A model generated the notes under the pieces. The model was not told the DNA's origin. It saw nothing but the letters and a program-made list of their open reading frames with translations, and did not search any database. Positions 52,864 to 62,839 of a stretch of DNA of 64,000 nt are shown here, in pieces. The stretch is from positions 224,257-288,256 of the forward strand of contig NZ_FOBO01000003.1 in NCBI RefSeq assembly GCF_900109855.1. Reading direction: 5' to 3'. The translations under genes and the position numbers were made by a program. The DNA is from Roseovarius tolerans (lineage in GTDB: Bacteria > Pseudomonadota > Alphaproteobacteria > Rhodobacterales > Rhodobacteraceae). The stretch's first letter is position 1. Each line of letters starts with the position of its first letter.

Positions 52864-53229
52864 ATGACGCCCGTAATGACCGCAGATAGCGAAGCGCAGC
52901 TTGCGGCGATCCTTCAATCCCTTTCCGACGACAAGGCCGAGGATGTCGTGCAGATCGACCTGCGGGGCAAGACCGCCATGGGTGATTACATGGTGATCTG
53001 TTCGGGCCGGTCGTCGCGGCAGGTCTCGGCGATTGCCGAGAAGCTGGTGGATCGGCTCAAGCAGGAGCACGGCGTTCCGGCCCGCACCGAGGGCAAGGAT
53101 ACCGGCGACTGGGTGCTGATCGACACGGGCGACGTGATCGTCCATGTGTTCCGCCCCGAAGTGCGCGAGTTCTACCAGCTTGAGAAGATGTGGATGCCCA
53201 TCGGGCAGACGGCAGCGACCCAGGCCTGA
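52864..53229 (+). CDS. rsfS: Ribosome silencing factor RsfS
   Basis: 121 residues from ATG 52864 (MTPVMTADSEAQLAAILQSL). Family core: KAEDVVQIDLRGKTAMGDYM, ICSGRSSRQVSAIAEKLVD, GKDTGDWVLIDTGDVIVHVF. Binds L14 and blocks subunit joining at starvation. The start was set by the family; a second ATG further up (52808) belongs to another frame that ends in the ATGA of this start. Followed directly by rlmH (1-bp spacing), as usual. Confidence 0.93.
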   Translation: MTPVMTADSEAQLAAILQSLSDDKAEDVVQIDLRGKTAMGDYMVICSGRSSRQVSAIAEKLVDRLKQEHGVPARTEGKDTGDWVLIDTGDVIVHVFRPEVREFYQLEKMWMPIGQTAATQA

Positions 53230-53700
53230 ATGCGGGTGCATATCTGCGCGGTGGGCCGGTTGCGGACCGGCCCGGAACGCGCATTGATCGACGATTACAT
53301 CACCCGGTTCGACCGAACGGGGCGGGCGCTGGGCCTTGGCCCGCTCGCCCTGCATGAGGTCGAGGACAAGAAGGGCGGCGGCATGGAGGCCGAGGCCGCC
53401 CTGCTGGAGCGCGCGATCCCCAAGGGCGCGGTGATCGTGGCGCTGGATGAGCGCGGCACGGTCCTGTCCTCGCCCGAGTTTTCCGACCGTATCGCCGGAT
53501 GGCGCGATGCCGGGCGCGGCGATGTGGCGTTTGTCATCGGCGGGGCTGACGGGATTGCGCCGGTGCTGCGTGCGCAAGCCGATGTCGCGCTGTCATTCGG
53601 CAAGATGGTCTGGCCACACATGCTCGTCCGGGTGATGCTGAGCGAACAGCTTTACCGTGCCGCCTCGATCCTCGCAGGCAGCCCCTATCACCGGGTGTGA
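53230..53700 (+). CDS. rlmH: 23S rRNA (pseudouridine1915-N3)-methyltransferase
   Basis: 156-residue SPOUT methyltransferase. Opens [20 protein letters not shown]; carries [37 protein letters not shown] and [19 protein letters not shown], all typical. Modifies the helix 69 pseudouridine of 23S rRNA. Immediately follows rsfS; a strong terminator stands 28 bp past the stop. Confidence 0.96.
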   Translation: MRVHICAVGRLRTGPERALIDDYITRFDRTGRALGLGPLALHEVEDKKGGGMEAEAALLERAIPKGAVIVALDERGTVLSSPEFSDRIAGWRDAGRGDVAFVIGGADGIAPVLRAQADVALSFGKMVWPHMLVRVMLSEQLYRAASILAGSPYHRV

Positions 53701-53727
53701 TCAACGTGCGTGAGCGTGCAAAATGAA

Positions 53728-53765
53728 ACCGCCGCCCGGGGCATTCCCGAACGGCGGTCTTTTTT
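53728..53765 (+). terminator. Rho-independent terminator after rlmH
   Basis: ACCGCCG / CGGCGGT stem (7 bp, 53728-53734 and 53752-53758) with a 17-nt loop that can itself pair (CCCGGG...CCCG), then C and six T residues. Ends the rsfS-rlmH transcript. Confidence 0.88.
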
Positions 53766-53789
53766 CTTGTCCCTCGATGTGCGACCGGC

Positions 53790-54155
53790 TCAGGAGGCCA
53801 GGGCACCCTTGGCCTGATCCACGATCGCGCCGAAGGCGGCGGGCTCGTGCACGGCCAGATCGGCCAGAACCTTGCGGTCCACCTCGACCCCGGCCAGGGT
53901 CAGGCCGTTGATGAAGCGCGAATAGGTCAGTGCCTCATCATGGGCGCGCACGGCAGCGTTGATCCGCTGAATCCACAGCGCGCGGAAATTGCGCTTGCGG
54001 TTCTTGCGGTCGCGCGTGGCGTATTGGTTGGCCTTGTCGACGGCCTGTGCGGCCACCTTGAAGGTGTTCTTGCGGCGGCCATAGTAACCTTTGGCGGCCT
54101 TGACGACTTTCTTGTGACGGGCGTGGGTAACAACCCCACCTTTGACGCGTGACAT
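53790..54155 (-). CDS. rplT: 50S ribosomal protein L20
   Basis: 121 residues ([20 protein letters not shown]). Family pattern [40 protein letters not shown], then the RNA-binding end [17 protein letters not shown]. Helps assembly of 50S. 21 bp after rpmI on the same strand; pair rpmI-rplT is conserved. infC is not here. Confidence 0.97.
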   Translation of the reverse strand: MSRVKGGVVTHARHKKVVKAAKGYYGRRKNTFKVAAQAVDKANQYATRDRKNRKRNFRALWIQRINAAVRAHDEALTYSRFINGLTLAGVEVDRKVLADLAVHEPAAFGAIVDQAKGALAS

Positions 54156-54176
54156 CTCTCAAATCCTCCTGAAGGC

Positions 54177-54377
54177 TTAGCGTGCGTAGGGCATCATCGG
54201 CTTGATGATACCTTCGTCGGCTTTGCTGAGCGTGGTGGTGCCACGCGCGTTACGGATGAACTTGTTGCTGCGCTTGATCATGCCATGGCTCTTGCCCGCC
54301 TGGGCGGCCACAACACGGCCACTCGCCGTCACCTTGAACCGCTTCTTGCAGCTCGACTTTGTCTTCATCTTGGGCAT
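54177..54377 (-). CDS. rpmI: 50S ribosomal protein L35
   Basis: 66 residues ([20 protein letters not shown]) with [20 protein letters not shown] and an end PMMPYAR, typical L35. Followed by rplT. Ribosome site AAAGGAGCC before the start. Confidence 0.97.
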   Translation of the reverse strand: MPKMKTKSSCKKRFKVTASGRVVAAQAGKSHGMIKRSNKFIRNARGTTTLSKADEGIIKPMMPYAR

Positions 54378-54510
54378 TTCCGGCTCCTTTTCTAGGTCGG
54401 TAGGGCCGCACGACTCGGCATGCCACGTCTGGCCGGTCTGCGGATAGAGCGCGCCGTATACGCGGACACCCTGATTTGTGCAAGGGGCTGACTGCGAAAT
54501 TCCCGCGCCG

Positions 54511-54732
54511 TCAGATATAGCGCGCGATCACCTCGATCAGCAGCTTGGGCAACTCCGACAGGCTGTAGCCGCCGGGCTTGTTGCTGAGCGCCCAGAGGAT
54601 CAGCCCTCCGGCCCCGAGAATGGTGAACATTGCAACCCGCGGAGCGCGCCTGTCAGACACCGCCGAGAGCACCGCGGGAAGAGAGAACACTGCCAGAACC
54701 ATACCGATAGCCATCGCAAGATCGGGATCCAT
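54511..54732 (-). CDS. Small membrane protein, 73 aa
   Basis: [20 protein letters not shown] at the start and two membrane helices (about 5-25 and 34-50), then a cytoplasmic end with [11 protein letters not shown]. Resembles small proteins often placed beside pyruvate kinase in Rhodobacterales. 40 bp after pyk on the same strand, probably co-transcribed. No function known. Confidence 0.65.
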   Translation of the reverse strand: MDPDLAMAIGMVLAVFSLPAVLSAVSDRRAPRVAMFTILGAGGLILWALSNKPGGYSLSELPKLLIEVIARYI

Positions 54733-54772
54733 TACGCACCTCTGAGAAATCGCTTACGTCAATTGCGCAAGC

Positions 54773-56218
54773 TTACCCCGGATCGGTGGCGTAAATCAAA
54801 CTTTCCTGACAGGGGGCCACGCGCAGGATGTTTGTGGTGCCCGGCACGTTGAACGGCACGCCCGCAGTGACGACGATCTGATCGGTCTCTTCGGTATAGC
54901 CCTCGGCGCGCGCGGCGCGGGCCGCATTGATCACCGCCATCTTGAATCGCGTCAGTTCGCCGGTCATGACCGGATGCACCCCCCATGTCAGCGCAAGACG
55001 CCGGGCGGTGCCGCGCAGGCTGGTCAGGCCGATGATCGGCACCTTGGGGCGTTCGCGCGCCGTCAGCAGCGCCGTGGTCCCGGATTCGGTGTAGCAGCAG
55101 ATCACCTTGATGTCGGTCGTCTCGGCGATCTCGCGGGCGGCGGCGACGATGCCGTCGGCCACGGTCTGCCGGTCGGCGCGGCGGCTGGCCTCGATCACCT
55201 CGCGATAGGTCGGGTCGTTTTCGACCTCGCGGGCGACATTGTCCATGGTCTGCACCGCCTCAACCGGGTAATCCCCGGCCGCCGATTCTGCCGACAGCAT
55301 GATCGCGTCCGAGCCTTCATAGATCGCGGTCGCCACGTCCGAGACCTCGGCGCGGGTCGGCATCGGGCTTTCGATCATCGATTCGAGCATCTGCGTCGCC
55401 ACGATCACCGGCTTGGCCATGGCGCGGCACTTGCGCACCAGCCGTTTCTGGATCGGCGGCACGTTCTGCACCGGCAGTTCCACGCCGAGATCGCCGCGCG
55501 CCACCATGATCCCGTCGCTGACCTCGAGGATGTCGTCAAAGCATTTCACCGCTGCCGGTTTCTCGATCTTCGACAGGATCGCGGCGCGCCCCTTGGTCAG
55601 GGTGCGCGCCTCGTTCACGTCCTCGGGGCGCTGCACGAAGCTGAGCGCCAGCCAGTCCACGCCCAGTTCGCAGACGAACTCCAGATCGGCGCGGTCCTTG
55701 TCGGACAGCGCCGCGAGCGGCAGCACCACGTCGGGCACGTTCACGCCCTTGCGGTTTGAAATCGTGCCGCCGATCACGACCTCGCACTCGGCGAAATCGG
55801 CACCGCAGGCGGTGACGCGCAAGCGGATCTTGCCGTCGTTGACCAGAAGGTCGGCCCCCGGCTCCAGCGCCGCGAAAATCTCGGGGTGGGGCAGGCAGAC
55901 GCGGCTTGTGTCCCCCTCGGCCTCGTCAAGATCGAGCCGGAACGCCGCGCCCTCGACCAGCTCTTCCTCGCCGCGCGCAAACGTGCCGACGCGCAGTTTC
56001 GGCCCCTGAAGATCGGCCAGAATGGCGATCGGGCTGTTCAGGTCCTCTTCGATCTGGCGAATGATGCGATGGCGTTCGGCGATCTCGCCATGTTCGCCAT
56101 GGCTCATGTTCAGGCGAAAGACATCCGCTCCGGCCTCGTGCAGGGCGCGGATCGTGTCGTAATCCGAAGAGGCGGGGCCAAGCGTGGCCACGATCTTGAC
56201 GTTGCGGTGGCGTCTCAT
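54773..56218 (-). CDS. pyk: Pyruvate kinase
   Basis: Converts phosphoenolpyruvate and ADP to pyruvate and ATP. 481 residues (MRRHRNVKIVATLGPASSDY). Active-site motifs: VFRLNMSHGEHGEIAERHRI, AILSKIEKPAAV with the catalytic Lys, MVARGDLGVELPVQNVPPIQ, and TRAEVSDVATAIYEGSDAIM. All domains A, B and C are present. Normal length. A small membrane gene follows. Confidence 0.97.
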   Translation of the reverse strand: MRRHRNVKIVATLGPASSDYDTIRALHEAGADVFRLNMSHGEHGEIAERHRIIRQIEEDLNSPIAILADLQGPKLRVGTFARGEEELVEGAAFRLDLDEAEGDTSRVCLPHPEIFAALEPGADLLVNDGKIRLRVTACGADFAECEVVIGGTISNRKGVNVPDVVLPLAALSDKDRADLEFVCELGVDWLALSFVQRPEDVNEARTLTKGRAAILSKIEKPAAVKCFDDILEVSDGIMVARGDLGVELPVQNVPPIQKRLVRKCRAMAKPVIVATQMLESMIESPMPTRAEVSDVATAIYEGSDAIMLSAESAAGDYPVEAVQTMDNVAREVENDPTYREVIEASRRADRQTVADGIVAAAREIAETTDIKVICCYTESGTTALLTARERPKVPIIGLTSLRGTARRLALTWGVHPVMTGELTRFKMAVINAARAARAEGYTEETDQIVVTAGVPFNVPGTTNILRVAPCQESLIYATDPG

Positions 56219-56325
56219 CTGTGTTCCTTCGTCTCTCGTCGTTCAGGTGCTCATGTTATCGCTAACATCCACGTCCTTCGCCTTATCGCGCAATTCACAT
56301 TGCCGCACAACTGTCCTAGAGGAAG

Positions 56326-57087
56326 ATGACAGGAAAAACCAACACGATGATGTATCAGCCATATGAAATCGACGGGGCCGGGCGGGGCGCACGCTGGCTC
56401 GTGACCTGCGACCACGCGGCCAATACCGTGCCGCCCTTCGTCAATGGCGGCTGCCTTGGCGTGGCCGCTGCCGACATGGCCCGTCACATCGCCTATGACG
56501 TGGGCGCGGCGGGGGTGGCGCGGCGGCTGGCGCAGGCGCTCGACGGCCCCGCGATCCTGTCGAATTTCTCACGCCTCGTGATCGACCCGAACCGGGGCGA
56601 GGATGATCCCACATTGGTGATGAAGCTCTATGACGGCACCGTGGTCCCGGCCAATCGCCATGCTGATGGGCCCGAGATTGAGCGCCGCCTGAACCGTCTC
56701 TACCGGCCCTATCACACCGCGCTGTCGGAGCTTGCAGCGCGGCGCGACGACACGGTGATCGTCTCGATCCACAGCTTCACCCCGCAGTTCAAGGGCCGCC
56801 CGCCGCGTCCCTGGCATATCGGGCTCCTCTATGCCGCCGACACGCGGCTTGCACGCCCGCTGCTGGCGCGGCTGCGGGAGGAGCCCGATCTTTGCGTTGG
56901 CGATAACGAGCCCTATGGCGGGCATCTGCCCGGCGATGCCATCGCGCGCCACGCCATCGCCCATGAACGGCCCAATGTTCTGATCGAGCTGCGCAACGAC
57001 TTGATCGAGACGCCCGCGCAACAGGCGGCATGGGCCGCGCGCCTTGCCCCCATCCTGACCGAAGTCGCAGGCAAGGTCGGCGTCTGA
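56326..57087 (+). CDS. N-formylglutamate amidohydrolase family protein
   Basis: 253 residues from ATG 56326; a start at 56347 (MMYQPYEIDG) is equally possible. FGase family features: WLVTCDHAANTVPPF, SRLVIDPNRGEDDPTLV, VIVSIHSFTPQFKGRPPRPW, and RPNVLIELRNDLIETPAQQA. Metal-dependent hydrolase that in His degradation releases formate from N-formyl-Glu; several paralogues exist and hut genes are absent here, so substrate is open. Divergent from pyk. Confidence 0.88.
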   Translation: MTGKTNTMMYQPYEIDGAGRGARWLVTCDHAANTVPPFVNGGCLGVAAADMARHIAYDVGAAGVARRLAQALDGPAILSNFSRLVIDPNRGEDDPTLVMKLYDGTVVPANRHADGPEIERRLNRLYRPYHTALSELAARRDDTVIVSIHSFTPQFKGRPPRPWHIGLLYAADTRLARPLLARLREEPDLCVGDNEPYGGHLPGDAIARHAIAHERPNVLIELRNDLIETPAQQAAWAARLAPILTEVAGKVGV

Positions 57088-57145
57088 CGCCCTTGCGCCA
57101 CGGTGAAACACGCTTACTCTTGAGCGAAGACAGAGGAGATACATC

Positions 57146-57460
57146 ATGGACGACCAGACCCGGATCGAACTCGAAGCTGCCGCGTTCCGCACCCTGCGCG
57201 CGCATCTGATGGAAAAGCGCACCGATGTGCAGAATATCGACATGATGAACCTCGCGGGCTTTTGCCGCAACTGCCTGAGCCGCTGGTATCAGGAGGCCGC
57301 CCATGCCCGCGACATCGAGATGACCAAGGACGAGGCGCGCGAAATCTTCTACGGCATGCCCTATGACCAGTGGAAATCGCACTATCAGGTCGATGCCGAT
57401 GCCGAGAAGAAAGCAGCGTTCGAGGCTGCCTTTGCGGAAAATGTCGGCAAAAACGGCTAG
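57146..57460 (+). CDS. DUF1244 family protein
   Basis: 104 residues (MDDQTRIELEAAAFRTLRAH). Characteristic core MNLAGFCRNCLSRWYQEAAH, with two Cys, then MTKDEAREIFYGMPYDQWKS. DUF1244 proteins are small, helical, found in proteobacteria and without known reaction. Ribosome site AGAGGAG. Between the amidohydrolase gene and a GST gene, same direction. Confidence 0.88.
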   Translation: MDDQTRIELEAAAFRTLRAHLMEKRTDVQNIDMMNLAGFCRNCLSRWYQEAAHARDIEMTKDEAREIFYGMPYDQWKSHYQVDADAEKKAAFEAAFAENVGKNG

Positions 57461-57464
57461 GGGT

Positions 57465-57485
57465 TTCTTTTTGGCAAAAATACTC
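57465..57485 (-). repeat. Dispersed intergenic motif, copy B
   Basis: On the minus strand it reads GAGTATTTTTGCCAA then AAAGAA. Matches the other copies (13185-13206 and 41208-41229) in the first 11-12 bases and the CAA. It fills the short gap between the DUF1244 gene and the GST gene. Confidence 0.5.
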
Positions 57486-57517
57486 AAATTGCTGCCACCG
57501 CAACCGGGGCAGGCGAC

Positions 57518-58222
57518 GTGACTGTGCTCTACCGGCTGCATTATGCGCCCGACAACGCCTCGCTTGTCATCCGCCTCGCGCTGGAGGAACTGGGTGTGGC
57601 CTATGAGACCGTGCTGGTCGATCGCCGCGCGCGGGCGCAGAAATCGCCCGCCTATCTGGCGCTTAACCCGGCGGGGCTGATCCCGGTGCTGGAAACGCCG
57701 GGTGGCGCGGTGTTCGAGACCGGCGCGATCCTTCTGTGGCTCGCCGACCGGCACGGCGCGCTTGCCGCCGCCCCGGAAGATCCGGCACGCGGGACGCTGC
57801 TCAAGTGGCTGTTTTTCCTGTCCAATACCCTGCACCCGGCGATGCGGATGATCTTCTATCCCGATCAATACGCAGGTGCTGATATCGATGCGCAGGCCCG
57901 GCTGCGCACCCATATGCAGACCGAGGCTGCGCGCCATCTCGACACATTGGAGGCGGCGGCAACGGCGCATCCCGACCTCTTCAGCGGGGCCAAACCCAGC
58001 GTGCTCGGCCTCTATCTCGGCCCGGCCTTGCGCTGGCTGGCGCTCTACCCGGCGGGAGAAACCGGCTGGTTCGATCTTGCCCGCTGGCCGGTGTTGCAGG
58101 TGATGGCGCAGGCGTTGGAAACCCGCGCCAGCGCGATTGCCGCCGCCCGCGCCGAGGGGCTGGGCTCTGCGCCCTTTACCGCCCCGACCCCGGCGGACCC
58201 GCCGGAGGGCGCGGCGCTCTGA
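57518..58222 (+). CDS. Glutathione S-transferase family protein
   Basis: 234 residues from GTG 57518. N-terminal thioredoxin-like domain (YRLHYAPDNASLVIRLALEE, then NPAGLIPVLETPGGAVFETG with the cis-Pro and the glutathione-binding ETG) and an all-helical C-terminal domain. Catalytic residue in the first loop is Asp/Asn-Ala-Ser (PDNAS), so a Ser/Cys-type enzyme is possible. Cytoplasmic. Substrate unknown. Confidence 0.88.
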   Translation: MTVLYRLHYAPDNASLVIRLALEELGVAYETVLVDRRARAQKSPAYLALNPAGLIPVLETPGGAVFETGAILLWLADRHGALAAAPEDPARGTLLKWLFFLSNTLHPAMRMIFYPDQYAGADIDAQARLRTHMQTEAARHLDTLEAAATAHPDLFSGAKPSVLGLYLGPALRWLALYPAGETGWFDLARWPVLQVMAQALETRASAIAAARAEGLGSAPFTAPTPADPPEGAAL

Positions 58223-58334
58223 TCCGCCCACATGTCAGCGCGCCGCCCTTGAACGGTCGCTTTCGGACAAGTAGCTGTAAGGGGATGCGGGGATAACACC
58301 CGCGACCCACCCGCGGCCGAATGGAGCGCGCCAT

Positions 58335-59708
58335 ATGTTTCTATCCGTCTTCGATATGTTCAAGGTCGGCATCGGCCCGTCCTCGTCGCACACGATGGGG
58401 CCGATGGTGGCCGCCGCGCGGTTTCTCGACCGGATGCGCGCGGAGCCGTTCCACTACGCGGGGCTGCGCGGCTCGCTGCATGGCAGTCTCGCCTTTACGG
58501 GCGTGGGGCACGCCAGCGACCGGGCGACGATCCTCGGGCTGGCGGGCTTTCGCCCCGACACCTATGACGCCGAGGCCGCCGAGACCACGCTCGAGCAGAT
58601 CCGCGAGACCCATACCGTGACGCCGCCGGGCCTGCCGGAGGTGGCGTTCCATCCCAAGGACGACCTGATCTTCGATTTCGGCCCCAATCTGCCGGGCCAT
58701 GCCAATGGCATGATCCTGATGGCCACCGACGCGCAGGGCGACGTGATCCTGCAAGAGACCTATTATTCCATCGGTGGCGGCTTTGTGATGACCGAAGCCG
58801 AACTGGCGGCGGGCCGCAATACCGACGAGGGCGACCCGGTGCCCTACCCGTTCAAGTCGGCGGTCGAGATGCTGGAGATGGCGGAACGTTCGGGCAAGAG
58901 CATTGCCGCGATGAAGCGCGCCAACGAGGTGGCGCGTGGCGGACCGGAGAACCTGCGCTCGGGTGTGGCGCGGATCTGGCAGGTGATGGACGACTGTATC
59001 GAGCGCGGGCTGAGCACCGACGGCACCCTGCCGGGCGGCTTGGGCGTCAAGCGCCGTGCCAAGGGTATCCGCGACGCGCTGATCGCCGAGCGCGGTACCA
59101 ACCTGAGCGCGCCGCACAAGATCAACGACTGGATGAGCGCCTATGCCATGGCCGTCAATGAGGAGAACGCCGCCGGTGGGCAGGTGGTGACCGCGCCCAC
59201 CAACGGGGCTGCGGGCGTCGTGCCTGCGGTGATCAAATACTGGCTGGACCATGTGCCGGGCGCGCATGAGGCCCAGATCGAGGAATTCCTGCTGACGGCG
59301 GCGGCGATCGGCGGGCTGGTCAAGTTCAACGCCTCGATCTCGGGGGCCGAGGCGGGCTGTCAGGCCGAGGTGGGCTCTGCCTCTGCCATGGGGGCGGCGG
59401 GGCTCGCGGCGGTGCTGGGCGGCACGCCCGCGCAGATCGAGAACGCCGCCGAGATCGCGCTCGAGCATCACCTCGGGATGACTTGCGATCCGGTGCGTGG
59501 CCTCGTGCAGGTGCCCTGCATCGAGCGCAACGGGCTGGGCGCGATCAAGGCCGTCTCGGCGGCGTCCCTGGCCCTGCGCGGCGATGGCACTCATCTGGTG
59601 CCGCTCGACGCCTGTATCGAGACGATGCGCCAGACCGGCGCGGACATGAGCGAGAAATACAAGGAAACCTCGCTGGGCGGGCTGGCGGTGAACATCCCGA
59701 ACTGCTGA
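58335..59708 (+). CDS. sdaA: L-serine ammonia-lyase, iron-sulfur type
   Basis: Breaks L-serine into pyruvate and ammonia. 457 residues, single chain with both domains: N-terminal [20 protein letters not shown], then [20 protein letters not shown] and [19 protein letters not shown] with the cysteines that bind the [4Fe-4S] cluster. Length normal for SdaA. The upstream gap holds a small GCGGG...CCCGC hairpin. Convergent with a TRIC-family gene. Confidence 0.96.
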   Translation: MFLSVFDMFKVGIGPSSSHTMGPMVAAARFLDRMRAEPFHYAGLRGSLHGSLAFTGVGHASDRATILGLAGFRPDTYDAEAAETTLEQIRETHTVTPPGLPEVAFHPKDDLIFDFGPNLPGHANGMILMATDAQGDVILQETYYSIGGGFVMTEAELAAGRNTDEGDPVPYPFKSAVEMLEMAERSGKSIAAMKRANEVARGGPENLRSGVARIWQVMDDCIERGLSTDGTLPGGLGVKRRAKGIRDALIAERGTNLSAPHKINDWMSAYAMAVNEENAAGGQVVTAPTNGAAGVVPAVIKYWLDHVPGAHEAQIEEFLLTAAAIGGLVKFNASISGAEAGCQAEVGSASAMGAAGLAAVLGGTPAQIENAAEIALEHHLGMTCDPVRGLVQVPCIERNGLGAIKAVSAASLALRGDGTHLVPLDACIETMRQTGADMSEKYKETSLGGLAVNIPNC

Positions 59709-59744
59709 GCGCGGGGTGACGTTGCGGTTGCGCCCTGCCGGTGC

Positions 59745-60368
59745 TCACACTCTTGGTGGACGGGCGCGGTAGACCGGCAGCCGCCAGCCGAAGGCGAGCG
59801 AGCCTGCGCGCAGGGCCCATGTGAGCGCCGCGCAGATGCCGAGGATCAGCAGCAGATCGTCGGTGATGCGTGCCGCCACCACACCGCCAAGCGCACCCGC
59901 AAAGGCCGCCGAGACATAAAGTTCGCCCTGTTTCAGCACCAGCGGCACCTCGCCCACCACCACGTCGCGCATCAGCCCGCCCATGCAGCCGGTGACCATG
60001 CCCATCAGCACCACGATCACCGGGCTCTGACTCATCGCCATGGCGGCGCTGACGCCTGCGGGCACCGCAACGGCGAGCGCGAAACTGTCGAGCCACAACA
60101 GCCAGCGATAGCGGCTCTCGACCAGATGCGCGGTCACGAAGACCAGCAGGGCTGCGGCGCAGGCGATCAGGATGTAATCCGGGTTGCCCATCCAGAACAC
60201 CGGATTGCGATCCAGCAGCACATCGCGCAGCGTGCCGCCGCCCACCGCCGTCAGACAGGCGAGAAAGGCAAATCCCACGATATCGAGCTGTTGCCGCGAG
60301 GCGACGAGCGCGCCGGTCAGGGCGAAGATCAGAACCGAGGCGTAATCAAGCAGGATGAGCGCGCTCAT
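59745..60368 (-). CDS. TRIC/UPF0126 membrane protein (YicG-like)
   Basis: 207 residues from ATG 60368 ([20 protein letters not shown]). Seven membrane helices in two UPF0126 halves, each with a glycine motif: [20 protein letters not shown] and [20 protein letters not shown]. This GGGxxRD/GGLxRD pair is the trimeric cation channel signature. Likely a K+ or glycine-linked channel in the inner membrane. Overlaps rnhA by 4 bp. Confidence 0.9.
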   Translation of the reverse strand: MSALILLDYASVLIFALTGALVASRQQLDIVGFAFLACLTAVGGGTLRDVLLDRNPVFWMGNPDYILIACAAALLVFVTAHLVESRYRWLLWLDSFALAVAVPAGVSAAMAMSQSPVIVVLMGMVTGCMGGLMRDVVVGEVPLVLKQGELYVSAAFAGALGGVVAARITDDLLLILGICAALTWALRAGSLAFGWRLPVYRARPPRV

Positions 60369-60832
60369 GCCCCGGATTTGCCCGGCTTGAACGGGGCCAT
60401 GCCCGCACGCGCCAACTCGTCCGCGCGCTCGTTTTCGGGGTGGCCCGCATGGCCCTTGACCCATTCCCAGTTAACGTTGTGGCGTTTCTGCGCCTCATCC
60501 AGGCGCTGCCACAGCTCGACATTCTTCACCGGTTTCTTGGCGGCGGTTTTCCAGCCGTTGCGCTTCCAGCCATGCATCCACCCGGTGATCCCGTTCTTCA
60601 CATAGGCGCTGTCGGTGACGATGGTGATGGCCGAGGGTTTGCTCAGGGCCTCGAGCGCATGGATCGCGGCCAGAAGCTCCATCCGGTTATTGGTGGTGTC
60701 GGCCTCGCCGCCCGAAAGCTCGCGTTCCTTGACGATCTCTTCGCCTGCCATCGCGCGCATCAGCACGCCCCAGCCGCCCGGGCCGGGATTGCCGGAGCAG
60801 GCGCCGTCGGTATAGGCGAAGAGATCAGCCAT
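60365..60832 (-). CDS. rnhA: Ribonuclease HI
   Basis: Cuts RNA in RNA-DNA hybrids. 155 residues with the catalytic D-E-D-D set: [18 protein letters not shown] (Asp), [15 protein letters not shown] (Glu), [20 protein letters not shown] (Asp) and the last Asp in [14 protein letters not shown]. Length and order are standard. In a coupled block with the TRIC gene (4-bp overlap) and a GST gene (8-bp overlap). Confidence 0.97.
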   Translation of the reverse strand: MADLFAYTDGACSGNPGPGGWGVLMRAMAGEEIVKERELSGGEADTTNNRMELLAAIHALEALSKPSAITIVTDSAYVKNGITGWMHGWKRNGWKTAAKKPVKNVELWQRLDEAQKRHNVNWEWVKGHAGHPENERADELARAGMAPFKPGKSGA

Positions 60833-61442
60833 CGCTCAGCCCCACATAGCCCGGCAGCGCCGCCACGCGGGCGCACCATGCGGTGAGGCGCGGGAAGCGG
60901 TCCATGTCGAAGCCGCCGCGCGTTCCGGCGGTGTGGGTGTAGGCGTAGAGCGCGATATCGGCGAGCGTGGGCGAGGGGCCGCAGAACCAGTCCTGCCCGT
61001 CCAGCGCGTCCTCCATCAGGCCAAGCAGCGTGTGACCCTCGTCGAGCAGCGCCGCCATGCGCTCGGGCGTGGCCTCATGTGCCAGATGCGGATAGGTGGC
61101 GAGCGAGGCGCGCACGGCGACGACCGGCTCGTGCCGGTTCTGCTCGAAGAACATCCAGGCGAGCATCTGCGCCTGTTCCAGCGCATTCTCGGGCACCCAG
61201 CCGGTGCCCGCGCCCAGATACCACAGGATCGCGTTCGATTCCGTCAGGATCGTGCCGCAGGGCAGGTGCAGCGCGGGCAGCTTGCCGAGCGGCAGATGCC
61301 CCGCCGCCTTGGCCTCGGCCAACTCCTGCGTGTTGGTCTCGATCGGCACATGGGTATAGGCCCGCCCTTCGAGCGCCAGCAGAAGCCGCACCTTGTAGCT
61401 GTTGCCCGAGGAAGGCATGGAATAAAGCGTCAGATCGGTCAT
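60825..61442 (-). CDS. Glutathione S-transferase family protein
   Basis: 205 residues ([20 protein letters not shown]). N domain ends [20 protein letters not shown] with the cis-Pro and the glutathione-binding E-S; C domain is helical with [20 protein letters not shown]. Catalytic loop SSGNSYK points to a Ser-type GST. Overlaps rnhA, so co-transcribed with it. Substrate unknown. Confidence 0.9.
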   Translation of the reverse strand: MTDLTLYSMPSSGNSYKVRLLLALEGRAYTHVPIETNTQELAEAKAAGHLPLGKLPALHLPCGTILTESNAILWYLGAGTGWVPENALEQAQMLAWMFFEQNRHEPVVAVRASLATYPHLAHEATPERMAALLDEGHTLLGLMEDALDGQDWFCGPSPTLADIALYAYTHTAGTRGGFDMDRFPRLTAWCARVAALPGYVGLSDG

Positions 61443-61451
61443 GTTTGGCCC

Positions 61452-61907
61452 TCAGAGAAAGACGCCGACCGCGAGGCAGGCGATCACCACAGCGCTGAGC
61501 AGGAGCCGTAGCGGCATCCACCATGCGGGCGCAAGACCCCAGCGGGCGAATTGCAGATCCAGCAGCAAAAGCCCGGCAAAGCCGAAGATCAGGTTCATTC
61601 CTGCCGATGTCGGCCCGCCGCCGGTCATGAAGAAGGCCCAGAGTGCGGGGATCACCGAGAGCGCGTAGCCGGTGGTGGCGAGGGTGCCGGTGGCCCATGC
61701 GGCAAAGCCCCAGAGCACACCGGACATGAACGACAGGATCACCGCGCCGTAAAAGAGCATGACATAGGGCCCGGCGAAACGCGGGCCGAGGGTTTGCGCC
61801 GTCCACAGGCCAAGGTCGGGGACAAGCACGGTCAGCGCCCCCCAGAGGAAGGGCAGGAGGCCGGCAAGGCCAAGGATCAGCGGTGCGCGCGGGATGGTCT
61901 GGAACAT
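61452..61907 (-). CDS. DUF3429 membrane protein
   Basis: 151 residues from ATG 61907 (MFQTIPRAPLILGLAGLLPF). About five membrane helices and the family pattern MLFYGAVILSFMSGVLWGFA. DUF3429 is a small inner-membrane family with no reaction known. 9 bp upstream of the GST gene, same strand, likely one transcript with it and rnhA. An upstream start (61943) is possible but less hydrophobic. Confidence 0.85.
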   Translation of the reverse strand: MFQTIPRAPLILGLAGLLPFLWGALTVLVPDLGLWTAQTLGPRFAGPYVMLFYGAVILSFMSGVLWGFAAWATGTLATTGYALSVIPALWAFFMTGGGPTSAGMNLIFGFAGLLLLDLQFARWGLAPAWWMPLRLLLSAVVIACLAVGVFL

Positions 61908-61962
61908 GGGCCGCAAACTGGCGCGGTGGCGCGCGGTTGGCAAGGGCGGATGGGGTGCGGGG

Positions 61963-62775
61963 CTACTTTGTCATCCGCCCGCTCGGCAGGAGGGCCGCAT
62001 CCGCCACGCTCAGAACGCTGGTGTCGGCGGGAGCAAGGCCCATGCGGCGGCAGACCGCCTCGGATGCGGCATTGCCCGGCTCGACCCCGGTGAAGACCTG
62101 CGTGAAGCCGTAGCGGTCCTGCATCCGGATCAGGGCCATTGCTCCGAGAATGAGCGCGAGACGCTCACCGCGCCGGTCGGGATGCGTGGACAGCATCCCC
62201 CACCAGCACTGCGCCCTGCCCAGCGTCTGATCAGGATGGACATAGGCCGCCGCTCCGGCGCAGGCGGCCGCGCGCCCCTCTTGATCGCGCGCGATGAGGC
62301 CTAGACCGGGCCGCGCCTGCCCGCGCAGCACCGCGCCCGCAGGCGGCAGGACGCCGCAGGCGAGCGCCACCTCGGCCAGCGCGGCGAGCCTCTCGGACGG
62401 GGCTTCGGCGTCGATGTATTCGGCTGTCAGGTCATTGGGGAGGGAGTGGTTGCGCAGGATGGCGCGGGCAGTGTCGCGGACCGTCGCACCGCCTTCCCAG
62501 CGGGTGTAGACGGTAATCGCGAGGCCCTGCTCGCGCGCTGTCTCGACGTGGCGGGCCAGGTCGGCATTGGGAACGCGGCCGTAGGCGCTGCCGCCTTGCA
62601 GCCGGGTGAGCGCGGAGAGCAGGGAGATATCGCCGCTTTCGGGCGTGGCGATGCCGACGGTGCGTCCGTAATAGCTAAAGCGCGGGTCGTCGCGCAGCAG
62701 GGCGTAGGCGTATGCACCGCGCGTCAGTAGGGCGCGTTGCGCCTCAGTGCCGAATACCTCTCCTGCCACTGTCAT
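61963..62775 (-). CDS. GNAT-like acetyltransferase
   Basis: 270 residues from ATG 62775 (MTVAGEVFGTEAQRALLTRG). C-terminal half has a GNAT acetyl-CoA region (CWWGMLSTHPDRRGERLALI, then VFTGVEPGNAASEAVCRRMG); N-terminal half may be a separate domain or part of a tandem GNAT. Upstream start at 62790 possible. Follows ispH by about 65 bp, same strand, ahead of DUF3429. No substrate can be given. Confidence 0.7.
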   Translation of the reverse strand: MTVAGEVFGTEAQRALLTRGAYAYALLRDDPRFSYYGRTVGIATPESGDISLLSALTRLQGGSAYGRVPNADLARHVETAREQGLAITVYTRWEGGATVRDTARAILRNHSLPNDLTAEYIDAEAPSERLAALAEVALACGVLPPAGAVLRGQARPGLGLIARDQEGRAAACAGAAAYVHPDQTLGRAQCWWGMLSTHPDRRGERLALILGAMALIRMQDRYGFTQVFTGVEPGNAASEAVCRRMGLAPADTSVLSVADAALLPSGRMTK

Positions 62776-62839
62776 TTGCGCGCCCCTCACCCCTCTGGAG
62801 AGGATGACACGCGGCGCGCGGTCGCGCCAGCATTTCGGC

